DNA of 44,184 nucleotides, taken from the NCBI GenBank assembly GCA_017409205.1, contig JAFQTF010000045.1, positions 1 to 44,184 of the forward strand, given 5' to 3'. Source of the stretch: Oscillospiraceae bacterium (lineage in GTDB: Bacteria; Bacillota; Clostridia; Oscillospirales; Oscillospiraceae). The translations under genes were made by a program, and so were the position numbers. Within the stretch, counting starts at the first letter, position 1. Each line of letters opens with the position of its first letter. The notes below the pieces were generated by a model, which searched no databases, had not been told where the DNA came from, and saw only the letters and a program-made list of their open reading frames with translations. Below, piece by piece: positions 23,941 through 32,009 of the stretch.

Positions 23941-24728
23941 CACTGTTTTCCTAATTCTTTGTTTTTCAGATATCCCGCCATCACACAGTCCATGGCAGCA
24001 CCACGGAAACCATTTTGCTCCAGTGCCCGGACACCGGCAATGGTGCTGCCGCCGGGGGAACATACTGCATCCTTCAGAGCGCCGGGATGCTGGCCCGAGG
24101 TCAGTACCATCTCAGCAGCACCGGCCATGGTCATGGCGGCGTATTCATAGGCTTTTGCTCTGGGAATGCCGCAGGCAACAGCGCCGTCGGCCAGAGCTTC
24201 CAGGAACATATACATATAGGCAGGGCCGGAGCCGGAGAGGGCGCTGGCGGCATCGATCAGCCGCTCTTCCAGTTCATCCAGTCTGCCGCAGTCCTGCATA
24301 TCGGAAAGCCAGTCTGCAAGGGTTTCGTCAGAAACCAGACCGTTGCGGCAATACTGGATCATACCCTTGCCGATGGAAACGGAAGTATTGGGCATGATGC
24401 GGATAATGGGAAGATCACAGCCGGCGAACCCCCGAATCTGTGCAATTTCCAGTCCGGCGGCCATGGTAATCAGCAGAGGCTTTTTGTCTGCCAGAATGGG
24501 GGCCAGCGGGGTCAGCATACCTTTCATCAGATGGGGTTTTACGGCCAGGAACACCCGGTCACAGGTGGCGACCAGGGTCTCGTTGTCGGTATACACTGCG
24601 CCCAGTGCTTCGGCGGCAGCCTTGGCATTGGGTGAAGGATCGGCGATCATGATGTCTGCGGTCTGACGGCACAGGGCTTTTGCGATGGCGCCGCCCATAT
24701 TGCCGCAGCCGATAAATCCGTATTTCAT
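23940..24728 (-). CDS. proC: Pyrroline-5-carboxylate reductase
   Basis: 262 residues. The N-terminal Rossmann motif is YGFIGCGNMGGAIAKAL, then LAVKPHLM, and the C-terminal dimer/active-site segment ALSGSGPAYMYMFLEALADGAVACG with the conserved SGSGPAY. It catalyses the last step of proline synthesis, reduction of 1-pyrroline-5-carboxylate with NAD(P)H. Third gene of proB-proA-proC; it starts 12 bases after the proA stop with AAGGAGG in the gap. Ends at the palindromic terminator. Confidence 0.97.
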   Translation of the reverse strand: MKYGFIGCGNMGGAIAKALCRQTADIMIADPSPNAKAAAEALGAVYTDNETLVATCDRVFLAVKPHLMKGMLTPLAPILADKKPLLITMAAGLEIAQIRGFAGCDLPIIRIMPNTSVSIGKGMIQYCRNGLVSDETLADWLSDMQDCGRLDELEERLIDAASALSGSGPAYMYMFLEALADGAVACGIPRAKAYEYAAMTMAGAAEMVLTSGQHPGALKDAVCSPGGSTIAGVRALEQNGFRGAAMDCVMAGYLKNKELGKQ

Positions 24729-24740
24729 AGTGGTTCCTCC

Positions 24741-25967
24741 TTAGCGGACATGGCCGTTGCCATGGATCACGTATTTGTAGGTGGTCAGTTCCCGCAGACC
24801 CATGGGGCCTCTGGCATGGAGCTTCTGGGTGGAAATACCCATTTCACAGCCCAGACCGAATTCGCCGCCATCGGTGAACCGGGTGGAGGCATTGACATAG
24901 ACGGCAGCGCTGTCCACACCGCTGGTAAAGATCTTTTCTGCCTCTGGGTCTGTGGTGATGATGGCCTCACTGTGGCCGGTGGAATGTGCGGCGATATGGG
25001 AAACAGCCTCCTGCACATTGGTAACGCATTTGACTGCCAGAATGTAATCCAGGAACTCCGTGTCAAAATCTTTTTCGACCGCGGGGGTGCCATCGATGAT
25101 GTCATCGGCGATGTCATCCAGCCGCAGTTCCACCCTGTTGCCCAACCGCTGATAGAGCATGGGCAGGAAGGTTCCTGCGATACATTTGTCCAGCAGCAGT
25201 ACTTCCGCGGCGTTGCAGACGCTGGGACGGCTGGTCTTTGCGTTTTCGATAATGTTCAGTGCCATATCCAGATCGGCGGTCTGCTCCACATAGACATGGC
25301 AGATGCCGGTGCCGGTCTCAATGCAGGGAACGGTGGCAGTCCGGACACAGGCCTGGATCAGACCCGCACCGCCCCGGGGGATCAGCAGATCTATGTAGCC
25401 GCTGGCGGTCATCAGTTCAGTGGCACTGGCTCGGGTGGTATCCTGCACCAGATGGACGGCATTTTCCGTAACACCTGCAGCGGACAGACCCTTTCTCAGG
25501 GCGTTTACGATGGCGTTGGCGCTGCGGAAGGCTTCCTTGCCGCCCCGGAGCACGCAGACATTGCCGCTCTTCAGGGCCAGTGCGGCGGCATCAGAGGTGA
25601 CATTGGGCCGGCTCTCGTAGATGATGGCGATGACGCCCATCGGGACGGCGGTCTTCTGGATCAGCAGACCGTCAGAGCGGGTATATTCCTCGATGATCCG
25701 GCCGACCGGATCGGGGAGCGCGGCGACCTGTCGGATGCCTTCTGCCATTCCGGCGATCCGGCTGGATGTCAGCAGCAGCCGGTCCAGCATCACATCGGAC
25801 ACGGTGCCTTTTGCGGCCTCCAGATCCAGAGCATTGGCGGCAAGAATGTCGGCTTCATTTGCCACCAGGGCTTCGGCCATGGCATTCAGTGCGGCGTTTT
25901 TCTGCTCTGTGGTGAGCCGGGCGACTTCGGTTTTTGCTGCTTTTGCAGCTTCCAGCATGGTTTTCAT
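24741..25967 (-). CDS. proA: Glutamate-5-semialdehyde dehydrogenase (gamma-glutamyl phosphate reductase)
   Basis: 408 residues, the usual family length. The catalytic Cys is C251 in [36 protein letters not shown] and [11 protein letters not shown] are ProA signatures for NADP and substrate binding. It reduces gamma-glutamyl phosphate to glutamate-5-semialdehyde. The ATG is 1 base after the proB stop, with GGAGGTG inside proB, so the two are translationally coupled. Confidence 0.98.
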   Translation of the reverse strand: MKTMLEAAKAAKTEVARLTTEQKNAALNAMAEALVANEADILAANALDLEAAKGTVSDVMLDRLLLTSSRIAGMAEGIRQVAALPDPVGRIIEEYTRSDGLLIQKTAVPMGVIAIIYESRPNVTSDAAALALKSGNVCVLRGGKEAFRSANAIVNALRKGLSAAGVTENAVHLVQDTTRASATELMTASGYIDLLIPRGGAGLIQACVRTATVPCIETGTGICHVYVEQTADLDMALNIIENAKTSRPSVCNAAEVLLLDKCIAGTFLPMLYQRLGNRVELRLDDIADDIIDGTPAVEKDFDTEFLDYILAVKCVTNVQEAVSHIAAHSTGHSEAIITTDPEAEKIFTSGVDSAAVYVNASTRFTDGGEFGLGCEMGISTQKLHARGPMGLRELTTYKYVIHGNGHVR

Positions 25968-25968
25968 A

Positions 25969-26736
25969 TTACTGCACCTCCGTGAATCGGGTTCCGACTT
26001 CCTTGCCTTCCAGGATGTCGTACAGATTATTGGCGTTGTTTCCGTTGGCGATGACCATATCGCAGCCGCAGTCCATGCAGATCCTGGCTGCCTGCAGTTT
26101 GGTCACCATGCCGCCGGTGCCCCGCTTGGTACCGCTTCCGCCGGCCAGAGACAGAACAGAGTCGTCCAGTTTGGTAATTTTATGGATCAGAGTAGCGTTG
26201 GCATCGGTTCTGGGATCAGCGGTGTAAAGACCGTTGATATCCGACAGAAGGATCAGAAGATCTGCCTTGACACTTTCTGCAACGATGGCAGCCAGGGTAT
26301 CGTTGTCACCGATGACGATCTCCTTGGTGCCGACGGTATCATTTTCGTTGATGATGGGCAGAGCGCCCAGCTGCAGCAGCCGGTTCAGGGTGTTGCTGAA
26401 GTTCTGGTGCCGTGTATCGCTGTAGATATCCTCGTTGGTGATCAGCAGCTGGGCCACGATGTGGTGGTACTCACCGAAAATCTTGTCGTAAAAATACATC
26501 AGCTCACACTGGCCCACAGCGGCGGCCGCCTGCTTGGTGGGAACGTCGGCAGGACGCTCCAGCAGTCCCAGCTTACCCACACCCATGCCGATGGCACCGG
26601 AGGACACAAGGATCACCTCATGGCCTGCATTTTTGATGTCACTCATGACCTTGCAGAGTTCTTCCATCCGGCGGATGTTCAGATTGCCGGTGGAATGGGT
26701 CAGGGTGGAGGTGCCGATTTTGATGACGACACGCAT
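25969..26736 (-). CDS. proB: Glutamate 5-kinase, short form without PUA domain
   Basis: 255 residues. It contains the amino-acid-kinase motifs [53 protein letters not shown] and [14 protein letters not shown]. It phosphorylates glutamate as the first, feedback-regulated step of proline synthesis. The C-terminal PUA domain of E. coli ProB (about 367 residues) is absent; such short forms occur in several Firmicutes. AGGAGG is 8 bases before the ATG; the promoter is at 26770-26798. Confidence 0.96.
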   Translation of the reverse strand: MRVVIKIGTSTLTHSTGNLNIRRMEELCKVMSDIKNAGHEVILVSSGAIGMGVGKLGLLERPADVPTKQAAAAVGQCELMYFYDKIFGEYHHIVAQLLITNEDIYSDTRHQNFSNTLNRLLQLGALPIINENDTVGTKEIVIGDNDTLAAIVAESVKADLLILLSDINGLYTADPRTDANATLIHKITKLDDSVLSLAGGSGTKRGTGGMVTKLQAARICMDCGCDMVIANGNNANNLYDILEGKEVGTRFTEVQ

Positions 26737-26769
26737 AGTCTATCCCTCCTGAAAGAAAAGTTTTCGGCC

Positions 26770-26798
26770 ATTATACCACTTTAGCGAAATAAAGTAAA
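26770..26798 (-). promoter_or_regulatory. Promoter of proBAC
   Basis: Minus strand: TTTACT (26798-26793), 17-base spacer, TATAAT (26775-26770), 33 bases before the proB ATG. No attenuator or T-box was seen in the short leader. Confidence 0.7.
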
Positions 26799-26827
26799 GA
26801 GAAAAAACAAAACACCGGTGGAAATAA

Positions 26828-26860
26828 ATAAAAGAAGGGCCGCAGCGAAAGCTGCGGCCC
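26828..26860 (-). terminator. Terminator of the aconitase X operon
   Basis: GGGCCGCAGC / GCTGCGGCCC (10 bp), loop of 4, followed on the minus strand by TTCTTTTATTT. Confidence 0.9.
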
Positions 26861-26874
26861 TCTGAAAAGACAGG

Positions 26875-27318
26875 TTATTCCACAATAATTCTTCCATCGG
26901 TGCCCACAGAGATCATCATACCGTCCTGGACGAATTCCAGGAATTCTTCTCCCAGTGAGTCAATAACAGGCATGTTGACACCGTCCAGCCACACGGAGGC
27001 CAGAATGGAACCGGCTGCAGCCAGGGAATCGATGGGCTTGCTGAAGAGCATGCAGGCAGGCCGCCGGTCCATGGCGCAGGCACAGTACAGCACCAGGCCG
27101 CCGGTGGTGGAGCCGATGGTCTGCGGCAGACACAGAGCCTTGTCCTTCATGACCTTGCCGTAGAGGTCGGGATTGTTCTGATCGCCGCAGGTGGCCTTCT
27201 TGTCACCGAACTGCAGGGCTTTCTGGAAGGAGGCCAGGGTGTTCAGACCGCCATGGGAAACCAGTGCAGGGGCGGAAACGGTACCGGGTGCAACCACTCT
27301 TCCTTTGAATTCACGCAT
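26875..27318 (-). CDS. Aconitase X swivel-domain (small) subunit, DUF126
   Basis: 147 residues. ALVSHGGLNTLASFQKAL, the loop QTIGSTTGGLVLYCACAM with the conserved GST serine, and ACMLFSKPIDSLAAAGSILA are features of the small subunit of aconitase X. The family catalyses dehydration of hydroxy acids; known members act on cis-3-hydroxy-L-proline or on mevalonate-5-phosphate. It pairs with the large subunit encoded 1 base upstream, whose stop nearly touches this ATG, with GGAGGG just before. Last gene of the operon. The specific substrate is not readable from the sequence. Confidence 0.9.
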   Translation of the reverse strand: MREFKGRVVAPGTVSAPALVSHGGLNTLASFQKALQFGDKKATCGDQNNPDLYGKVMKDKALCLPQTIGSTTGGLVLYCACAMDRRPACMLFSKPIDSLAAAGSILASVWLDGVNMPVIDSLGEEFLEFVQDGMMISVGTDGRIIVE

Positions 27319-27319
27319 C

Positions 27320-28594
27320 TTATTTGCCTCCCTTCGTGATCTTGACGAGGATATCGTCTTCGGAATAGAACCGGGCGGTGGTGTAGGTGCGAAGTTTGTT
27401 GGAGCAGGTGATGACGGGCATCTTGCCGGCCAGAGGATTGTTCATATACATCAGGGGGCAGATATAGGACAGGATGACGCCGGTGGCTTTCAACCGGGCG
27501 GCATACTCTGTCTGCTCAAATTCCTTCTTCACAGCAGGTGCGGTGGTAAAGACCGTGGGAATCAGAACCTGCTTGTTTCCGGAAGCCTTCAGACCTTCTT
27601 CCACCTTTTCCGTCCAGTCGATGAGCTGCTGCAGGGACAGATGGGGGCAGCCGATGAAGCACAGCCTGGGCTGGGCATTCTTGTCTTTCCAGACCACGGG
27701 GTAGTTGTTCTTTACCCGCTCCAGTTCGGCATCGTCAATGATGTAAACCTTTGCGCCGGGGGCCACCAGAGAAGCACCCAGCTCCTTGGCCTCGGGGGTC
27801 AGATTCTCGATGTGGTACAGGCCCACAGCACCGTTGGAGGCAGTGGCGGCGCCGAAATCCTTCAGATAGGCGCGGTTTTCATCATTGAGTTCGGTACCCA
27901 GCCATTTTTCCATGCCGGTGACAAAGGGAACATCTTCCATGACCTTCATACCGATGGCACTGCCCAGAAGCTGGGCTTCCGGCTTTTTCTTACAGTCCAC
28001 CTTCACAATCCAGGTAGCCTTCCGGCCCTCATCGGTCAGCAGACCAAAGTGGGGCACGAAGCCGGCGATGGAGCCCATGATGTCCATAATGCCGGAATTC
28101 CGGTTACACCGGGCACCAAGCACAGAGTTGGCGTAGACCACAGCAGAGGATTCTGCCCAGCTGAGGATCTCGCCCTTTTTGGGGGTGTTGCCCACCTGAT
28201 CCAGATAGCAGGCGCAGGTAAAGGCGTCCTCATTCATCAGTCCCAGTTCCTTCAGCTGTTGCTCATAGGATTCCTGACGGGTATACATGATCTTGTTGAA
28301 GATGAAGTTCTGCAGGAAATTGGCAGGTACATTCTTATCCACGGGCCGGGGGTCCACAGAGAACTTCTGCTGGGACAGTGCATCGCCGTCGATCAGCTGC
28401 TGCATCAGATCAAAGACCGGACCCATCATTTTCAGACCGAAGGAAGTAACCAGATGGTTGTATTCGGAAGTAACAGGCACCATCTTGTCAGCGCCAAAGG
28501 TTTCGCCGTACATGACCAGGGTCTTCATGACCTTTGCCATGGTTTCACCTTTGGAGCCGTTCAGAATGGCCTGCTGTTCATCAGTTAAAAACAT
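27320..28594 (-). CDS. Aconitase X catalytic (large) subunit, DUF521
   Basis: 424 residues. Signature segments are AESSAVVYANSVLGARCNRNSG (substrate pocket; read in two parts, AESSAVVYANSVLG and ARCNRNSG), the Fe-S ligand region FIGCPHLSLQQL with C316, and STVFT-like TVFTTAPAV near the C-terminus; it starts with the typical LTDEQQAILNGSKGETMAKVM. The subunit houses the iron-sulfur cluster and forms a heterodimer with the DUF126 protein. In some organisms the two are fused; here they are separate and translationally coupled. The upstream gene on the same transcript is a flavin Fe-S reductase, which suggests the double bond formed here is reduced by it. Confidence 0.92.
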   Translation of the reverse strand: MFLTDEQQAILNGSKGETMAKVMKTLVMYGETFGADKMVPVTSEYNHLVTSFGLKMMGPVFDLMQQLIDGDALSQQKFSVDPRPVDKNVPANFLQNFIFNKIMYTRQESYEQQLKELGLMNEDAFTCACYLDQVGNTPKKGEILSWAESSAVVYANSVLGARCNRNSGIMDIMGSIAGFVPHFGLLTDEGRKATWIVKVDCKKKPEAQLLGSAIGMKVMEDVPFVTGMEKWLGTELNDENRAYLKDFGAATASNGAVGLYHIENLTPEAKELGASLVAPGAKVYIIDDAELERVKNNYPVVWKDKNAQPRLCFIGCPHLSLQQLIDWTEKVEEGLKASGNKQVLIPTVFTTAPAVKKEFEQTEYAARLKATGVILSYICPLMYMNNPLAGKMPVITCSNKLRTYTTARFYSEDDILVKITKGGK

Positions 28595-28698
28595 AGTTTT
28601 CTCCTTTCAAATGGGGTAATGTGACGAGCCGAGCGGTACCCGGGAGGCGTAATGGTCAGCATAAGCACCCGTCACACCTTGTCGGCGGAGATCGCCGT
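28595..28698 (-). other. Structured spacer inside the aconitase X operon
   Basis: A 104-base gap in an otherwise tight operon. GTGACG (28621-28626) pairs with CGTCAC (28670-28675), and CGGCGATCTCCGCCG forms a small hairpin near 28682-28696. It contains no reading frame and no U-tract, so may be a processing or stability element. Confidence 0.4.
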
Positions 28699-30768
28699 TT
28701 ACAGTTTCATTGCCACATCCCAGGCCTGCCAGATAACGGTTCGCAGATTGCCTACAGCACTGGCGTCGCCCACAAGGTGGATGTTCTTGTGTTCCTTGCT
28801 CTTCTTTGCCAGGGGATTGGAGGTGTAACCCACGGACAGGATCACATTGTCAGCGGGGATTTTGAATTCCACACCGTTGCGGTCCTTAACCAGCACACTG
28901 CCGTCATGGATCTCGCAGAGCTTTGTTTCCAGATGGACAGGCACCTTGTTGGCCTTGAAGAAGTCGCGCAGGTAGCTGGAGTTGGCCAGACACACGCCCT
29001 TCACGGCGATCAGGTCGTCCTTCATTTCCACAATGGTGGGCTTTTTGCCCTGCAGATACAGCTCATAGGCGATCTCGCAGCCGGTCAGACCGCCGCCGAT
29101 GATGGTGACATTTTCACCCACTTCAGCCTTGCCCAGCAGGAAGTCAACTGCCTGAATACCCTTTTCGATGCCGGGCAGATTCAGTTGAATGGGTTTGGAA
29201 CCGGTGGCAATCACGATCTCATCTGCAGTGATGGTGGAAATATCATTTACCTCGGCGTTCAGCTTCACATCGATGGGATATTTGGTCAGTTCCCGCTTGT
29301 ACCAGGCAATGAGGGCCTTGTCCTTTTCCTTGAAGGAAGGGGCTGCCGCAGCAATGAATACACCGCCCAGCTCGCCGGACTTTTCATAAAGAGTGACCTT
29401 GTGGCCCCGCTTGGCGCAAACCAGAGCAGTTTCCATGCCGCCGATGCCGCCGCCGATGACGGCGATGGTCTTGGCCTTCCGGGCAGGCTTGATCTTATAC
29501 TTTTTGGACTGCATGGTCTCAGGATTGATGGCGCAACGGGCCAGACCCATAGTGTCCGTCAGATCCTGCGCATTGGCATGACCCTTGAAGGAGCAGAAGT
29601 TGAAGCAGCCATTGTGGCAGCAGATGCAGGGACGGATGTCCTCTTCCCGTTCCTCGATCATCTTGGTGATCCATTCGCCGTCGGCCAGGAACTGGCGGGC
29701 AACGCCCACGGCATCGATTTTACCCTCCGCAACAGCCCAGGCGCCTACATCCGGCTCCATACGGCCGGCGCAGACAACGGGAATGTCCACAAACTTCTTG
29801 ATATGAGATACATCTTCCAGATTGCAGTTCTGGGGCATATACATGGGCGGATGGGCCCAGTACCAGGAGTCGTAGGTGCCGTTGTCGGCATTCAGCATAT
29901 CGTAGCCCGCATCCTGCAGGTACTTGGCGGCCCGTTCGGATTCTTCCATGGAGCGGCCGGCTTCCTTATAGATCTCACCGGGAACGGCGCCTTCCCGGAA
30001 ACCCTTGACCTTGGATTCCACGCTGTAGCGCAGGGAGACAGGGAATTCCTCGCCGCAGGCCTCCTTGATGGCCTTCACGATCTCTACAGGTAGGCGGTAG
30101 CGGTTTTCAAAGCTGCCGCCGTATTCATCGGTGCGGTGGTTTGTCCATTCCATGGTGAACTGATCCAGCAGATAGCCTTCGTGTACGGCGTGGACCTCCA
30201 CACCGTCAACACCGGCATCCTTGCACAGCTTGGCGGTTTTGGCAAAGGCTTCGATCAGCTCGTGGATCTGCTCGATGGTCATTTCCGGTGTGGTGATGCT
30301 GGGATCCCAGCGGGAAGGCAGGGGACTGGGGGAGGCCAGCTCATGGCTGGTATCCAGAACGGGCTTCACCAGTGCCCGCAGCACCTTGTTTTTGTGCAGA
30401 GGTGCCACCAGATCGGTGATGGCCCAGCTGCGGCCCATGCCGGCGGTGAGCTGGATAAACAGCTTGGCGCCGGTCTTGTGGATCTCGTCCATGAATTCCT
30501 TCAGATCGTAGAACATGGCTTCGTTCTGCCAGAGCCATTTCCCCCAGAAGGTATCCCGCAGGGGGGCGATGCCGGGGATGATAAGGCCAACGTTGTTTTT
30601 GGCCCGCTCCAGGAAGAATTTGGCGGCTTCCTTGTCAAATTTGCAGCCGGTCAGTTCAAACCAGCCGAACAGGGATGTGCCGCCCATGGGACACAGGACA
30701 ATGCGGTTCTTGATCTCCACATTGCCGACTTTCCAAGGGGTAAACAAAGCATCATATTTGGCGTCCAT
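28699..30768 (-). CDS. Old-Yellow-Enzyme-type NADH:flavin oxidoreductase / 2,4-dienoyl-CoA-reductase-like Fe-S flavoprotein
   Basis: 689 residues in three parts. An FMN-binding TIM barrel (1 to about 370) includes FIQLTAGMGRSW and VHAVHEGYLLDQF followed by NHRTDEYGGSFENRYRLP. A 4Fe-4S site is C381-x2-C384-x3-C388 with a fourth Cys at C412; the last gap of 23 is longer than the usual 11. The rest is a FAD/NAD(P)H domain with two Rossmann motifs, IAVIGGGIGGMETALVCA and VTIIGGGLTGCEIAYEL. Such enzymes (enoate reductases, 2,4-dienoyl-CoA reductase, trimethylamine dehydrogenase) reduce activated C=C bonds. The ATG has AAGGAG 12 bases upstream. First gene of an operon with both aconitase X subunits; the substrate is unknown. 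Confidence 0.92.
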   Translation of the reverse strand: MDAKYDALFTPWKVGNVEIKNRIVLCPMGGTSLFGWFELTGCKFDKEAAKFFLERAKNNVGLIIPGIAPLRDTFWGKWLWQNEAMFYDLKEFMDEIHKTGAKLFIQLTAGMGRSWAITDLVAPLHKNKVLRALVKPVLDTSHELASPSPLPSRWDPSITTPEMTIEQIHELIEAFAKTAKLCKDAGVDGVEVHAVHEGYLLDQFTMEWTNHRTDEYGGSFENRYRLPVEIVKAIKEACGEEFPVSLRYSVESKVKGFREGAVPGEIYKEAGRSMEESERAAKYLQDAGYDMLNADNGTYDSWYWAHPPMYMPQNCNLEDVSHIKKFVDIPVVCAGRMEPDVGAWAVAEGKIDAVGVARQFLADGEWITKMIEEREEDIRPCICCHNGCFNFCSFKGHANAQDLTDTMGLARCAINPETMQSKKYKIKPARKAKTIAVIGGGIGGMETALVCAKRGHKVTLYEKSGELGGVFIAAAAPSFKEKDKALIAWYKRELTKYPIDVKLNAEVNDISTITADEIVIATGSKPIQLNLPGIEKGIQAVDFLLGKAEVGENVTIIGGGLTGCEIAYELYLQGKKPTIVEMKDDLIAVKGVCLANSSYLRDFFKANKVPVHLETKLCEIHDGSVLVKDRNGVEFKIPADNVILSVGYTSNPLAKKSKEHKNIHLVGDASAVGNLRTVIWQAWDVAMKL

Positions 30769-30828
30769 TGCTGTTTATCGCTCCTTTATCTGTTTTTGGG
30801 GGAAGGACAATTGTATCCTAACGATTCC

Positions 30829-30857
30829 AGTATATCCATTTTTTTCCTTACTGTCAA
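30829..30857 (-). promoter_or_regulatory. Promoter of the flavoenzyme/aconitase X operon
   Basis: Minus strand: TTGACA (30857-30852), 17-base spacer, TATACT (30834-30829), 61 bases before the ATG. AGGATACAATTGTCCT, an imperfect palindrome at 30804-30819, lies just downstream and may be an operator. Confidence 0.82.
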
Positions 30858-30895
30858 GAAAGTTGACGATAACACCGGTTTTCTCACAGCTGCAT

Positions 30896-30926
30896 GAAAA
30901 AACCGGGACACAGCAGTGGCCCGGTT
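30896..30926 (-). terminator. Terminator of ribU
   Basis: AACCGGG / CCCGGTT with an inner CAC/GTG pair and TGCT loop; TTTTTT follows on the minus strand. Confidence 0.85.
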
Positions 30927-30930
30927 GCAT

Positions 30931-31650
30931 TTATTGATGGATACCGAAGAGGGGCCGGGCTACACGCTTGTACAGCAGCATGGTAAGCACGGAAACCACT
31001 GCTCCCTTCACCAGATTCAAAGGGGCAACACACAGCATCACGAAGGTGGTGACGCTGTTGACGCCGCTGCGGATAGCGGTACCCATGCCGATGATGGTGT
31101 CCAGAGGCAGGCCGAAGAGCTGGGAGAACTTGGGCAGCAGATAAATGGCATTGAAGGCACTGCCCAGGATCGCCATGGACAGAGTGCCCAGGGTCAGGCC
31201 GATGACGGCGCTGTGCTTGTTCTTATGACGGTGATACCAGATGGTGGCGGGCAGAACAAAGCTGCAGCCCACCACAAAGTTGGCGAAATCTCCCACAAAA
31301 GCCGTAGAGGTGCCCTTGACCACCAGTTTCAGCAGGATCTTTACACCCTCACAGGCAACTGTGGCCGTGGGTCCCAGGTAGAAACCGCACAGCAGTACGG
31401 GAAGCTCGGAAAAGTCCAGCTTGTAGAATTCCGGAGCCAGGAACAGCAGGGGGAAATCCAGGACATGGAGCACTGTGGCAATGGCAGCGCAGATGCCTAC
31501 GATGCTGACATACCGGGCTTTGGAGACGGTACGTTTTTCCGGGAAATAGTGCTCGGAGAATTTCGCCAGCACCGCCAGCGCGAAAATAATCAGAATACAC
31601 ATAAGTACAAAGCTCAGATTATCCCAGATTTGCTGCAAAAGACCGTTCAT
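30931..31650 (-). CDS. ribU: Riboflavin ECF transporter S component
   Basis: 239 residues with six predicted membrane helices. APEFYKLDFSELPVLLCGFYLGP is the RibU signature (riboflavin-binding loop L1 and the start of the following helix), and ADVAK-type residues precede KGTSTAFVGDFANFV. The S component binds riboflavin and joins the shared ECF ATPase module, which is not encoded here. The direct FMN riboswitch upstream confirms the substrate class. It is monocistronic, with a terminator behind it and GAGGTGG before the ATG. Confidence 0.95.
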   Translation of the reverse strand: MNGLLQQIWDNLSFVLMCILIIFALAVLAKFSEHYFPEKRTVSKARYVSIVGICAAIATVLHVLDFPLLFLAPEFYKLDFSELPVLLCGFYLGPTATVACEGVKILLKLVVKGTSTAFVGDFANFVVGCSFVLPATIWYHRHKNKHSAVIGLTLGTLSMAILGSAFNAIYLLPKFSQLFGLPLDTIIGMGTAIRSGVNSVTTFVMLCVAPLNLVKGAVVSVLTMLLYKRVARPLFGIHQ

Positions 31651-31674
31651 AACGCCACCTCATCATAACAGAAT

Positions 31675-31700
31675 ACGCCCTGAGTATTCACTCAGGGCGT
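31675..31700 (-). promoter_or_regulatory. Expression-platform hairpin of the FMN riboswitch
   Basis: ACGCCCTGAGT / ACTCAGGGCGT, perfect 11-bp stem with ATTC loop, between the aptamer and ribU. It is followed by ATTCTGTT on the minus strand, a weak U-tract, so premature termination is likely but not certain. Confidence 0.65.
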
Positions 31701-31730
31701 AAAGGATACAAAAGAAAAGGGACTTTGCGC

Positions 31731-31845
31731 ATCTTCTTCCATCCAGACTGTACTGTCGGTACCGGAATTGCACCGGTTCCTGCGTTTTCACGCTCGCGGA
31801 CTGTCACCGCCGGTGGGGAATCGCACCCCGCCCTGAAGATACTGT
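31731..31845 (-). ncRNA. FMN riboswitch (RFN element)
   Basis: Minus strand 5' to 3': ATCTTCAGGGCGGGGTG, GATTCCCCACCGGCGGT, GACAGTCCGCGAGCG, AGGAACCGGTGCAATTCCGGTACCGACAG, AGTCTGGATGG and AAGAAGAT. (The longer conserved segment is at about 31749-31772.) These are the conserved P1-P6 blocks of the FMN aptamer. It is expected to shut off ribU when FMN is plentiful. Confidence 0.96.
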
Positions 31846-31858
31846 TCAGTTCCTTTAC

Positions 31859-31887
31859 AGCATACCATGTATGCTGAATCTTGTCAA
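31859..31887 (-). promoter_or_regulatory. Promoter of the FMN riboswitch-ribU transcript
   Basis: Minus strand: TTGACA (31887-31882), 17-base spacer, TATGCT (31864-31859), just upstream of the aptamer. Confidence 0.8.
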
Positions 31888-32009
31888 GACTGTGGTTTTG
31901 TGATAGGATAATCGCAAAGACAAGTGACTGTCTGGCGGTATGGTCGCCTGCAGAGAACCGAGATGGAACCCGGCGACATCTTTTTGAGGACGGTGGGCAA
32001 AACGGTTCT

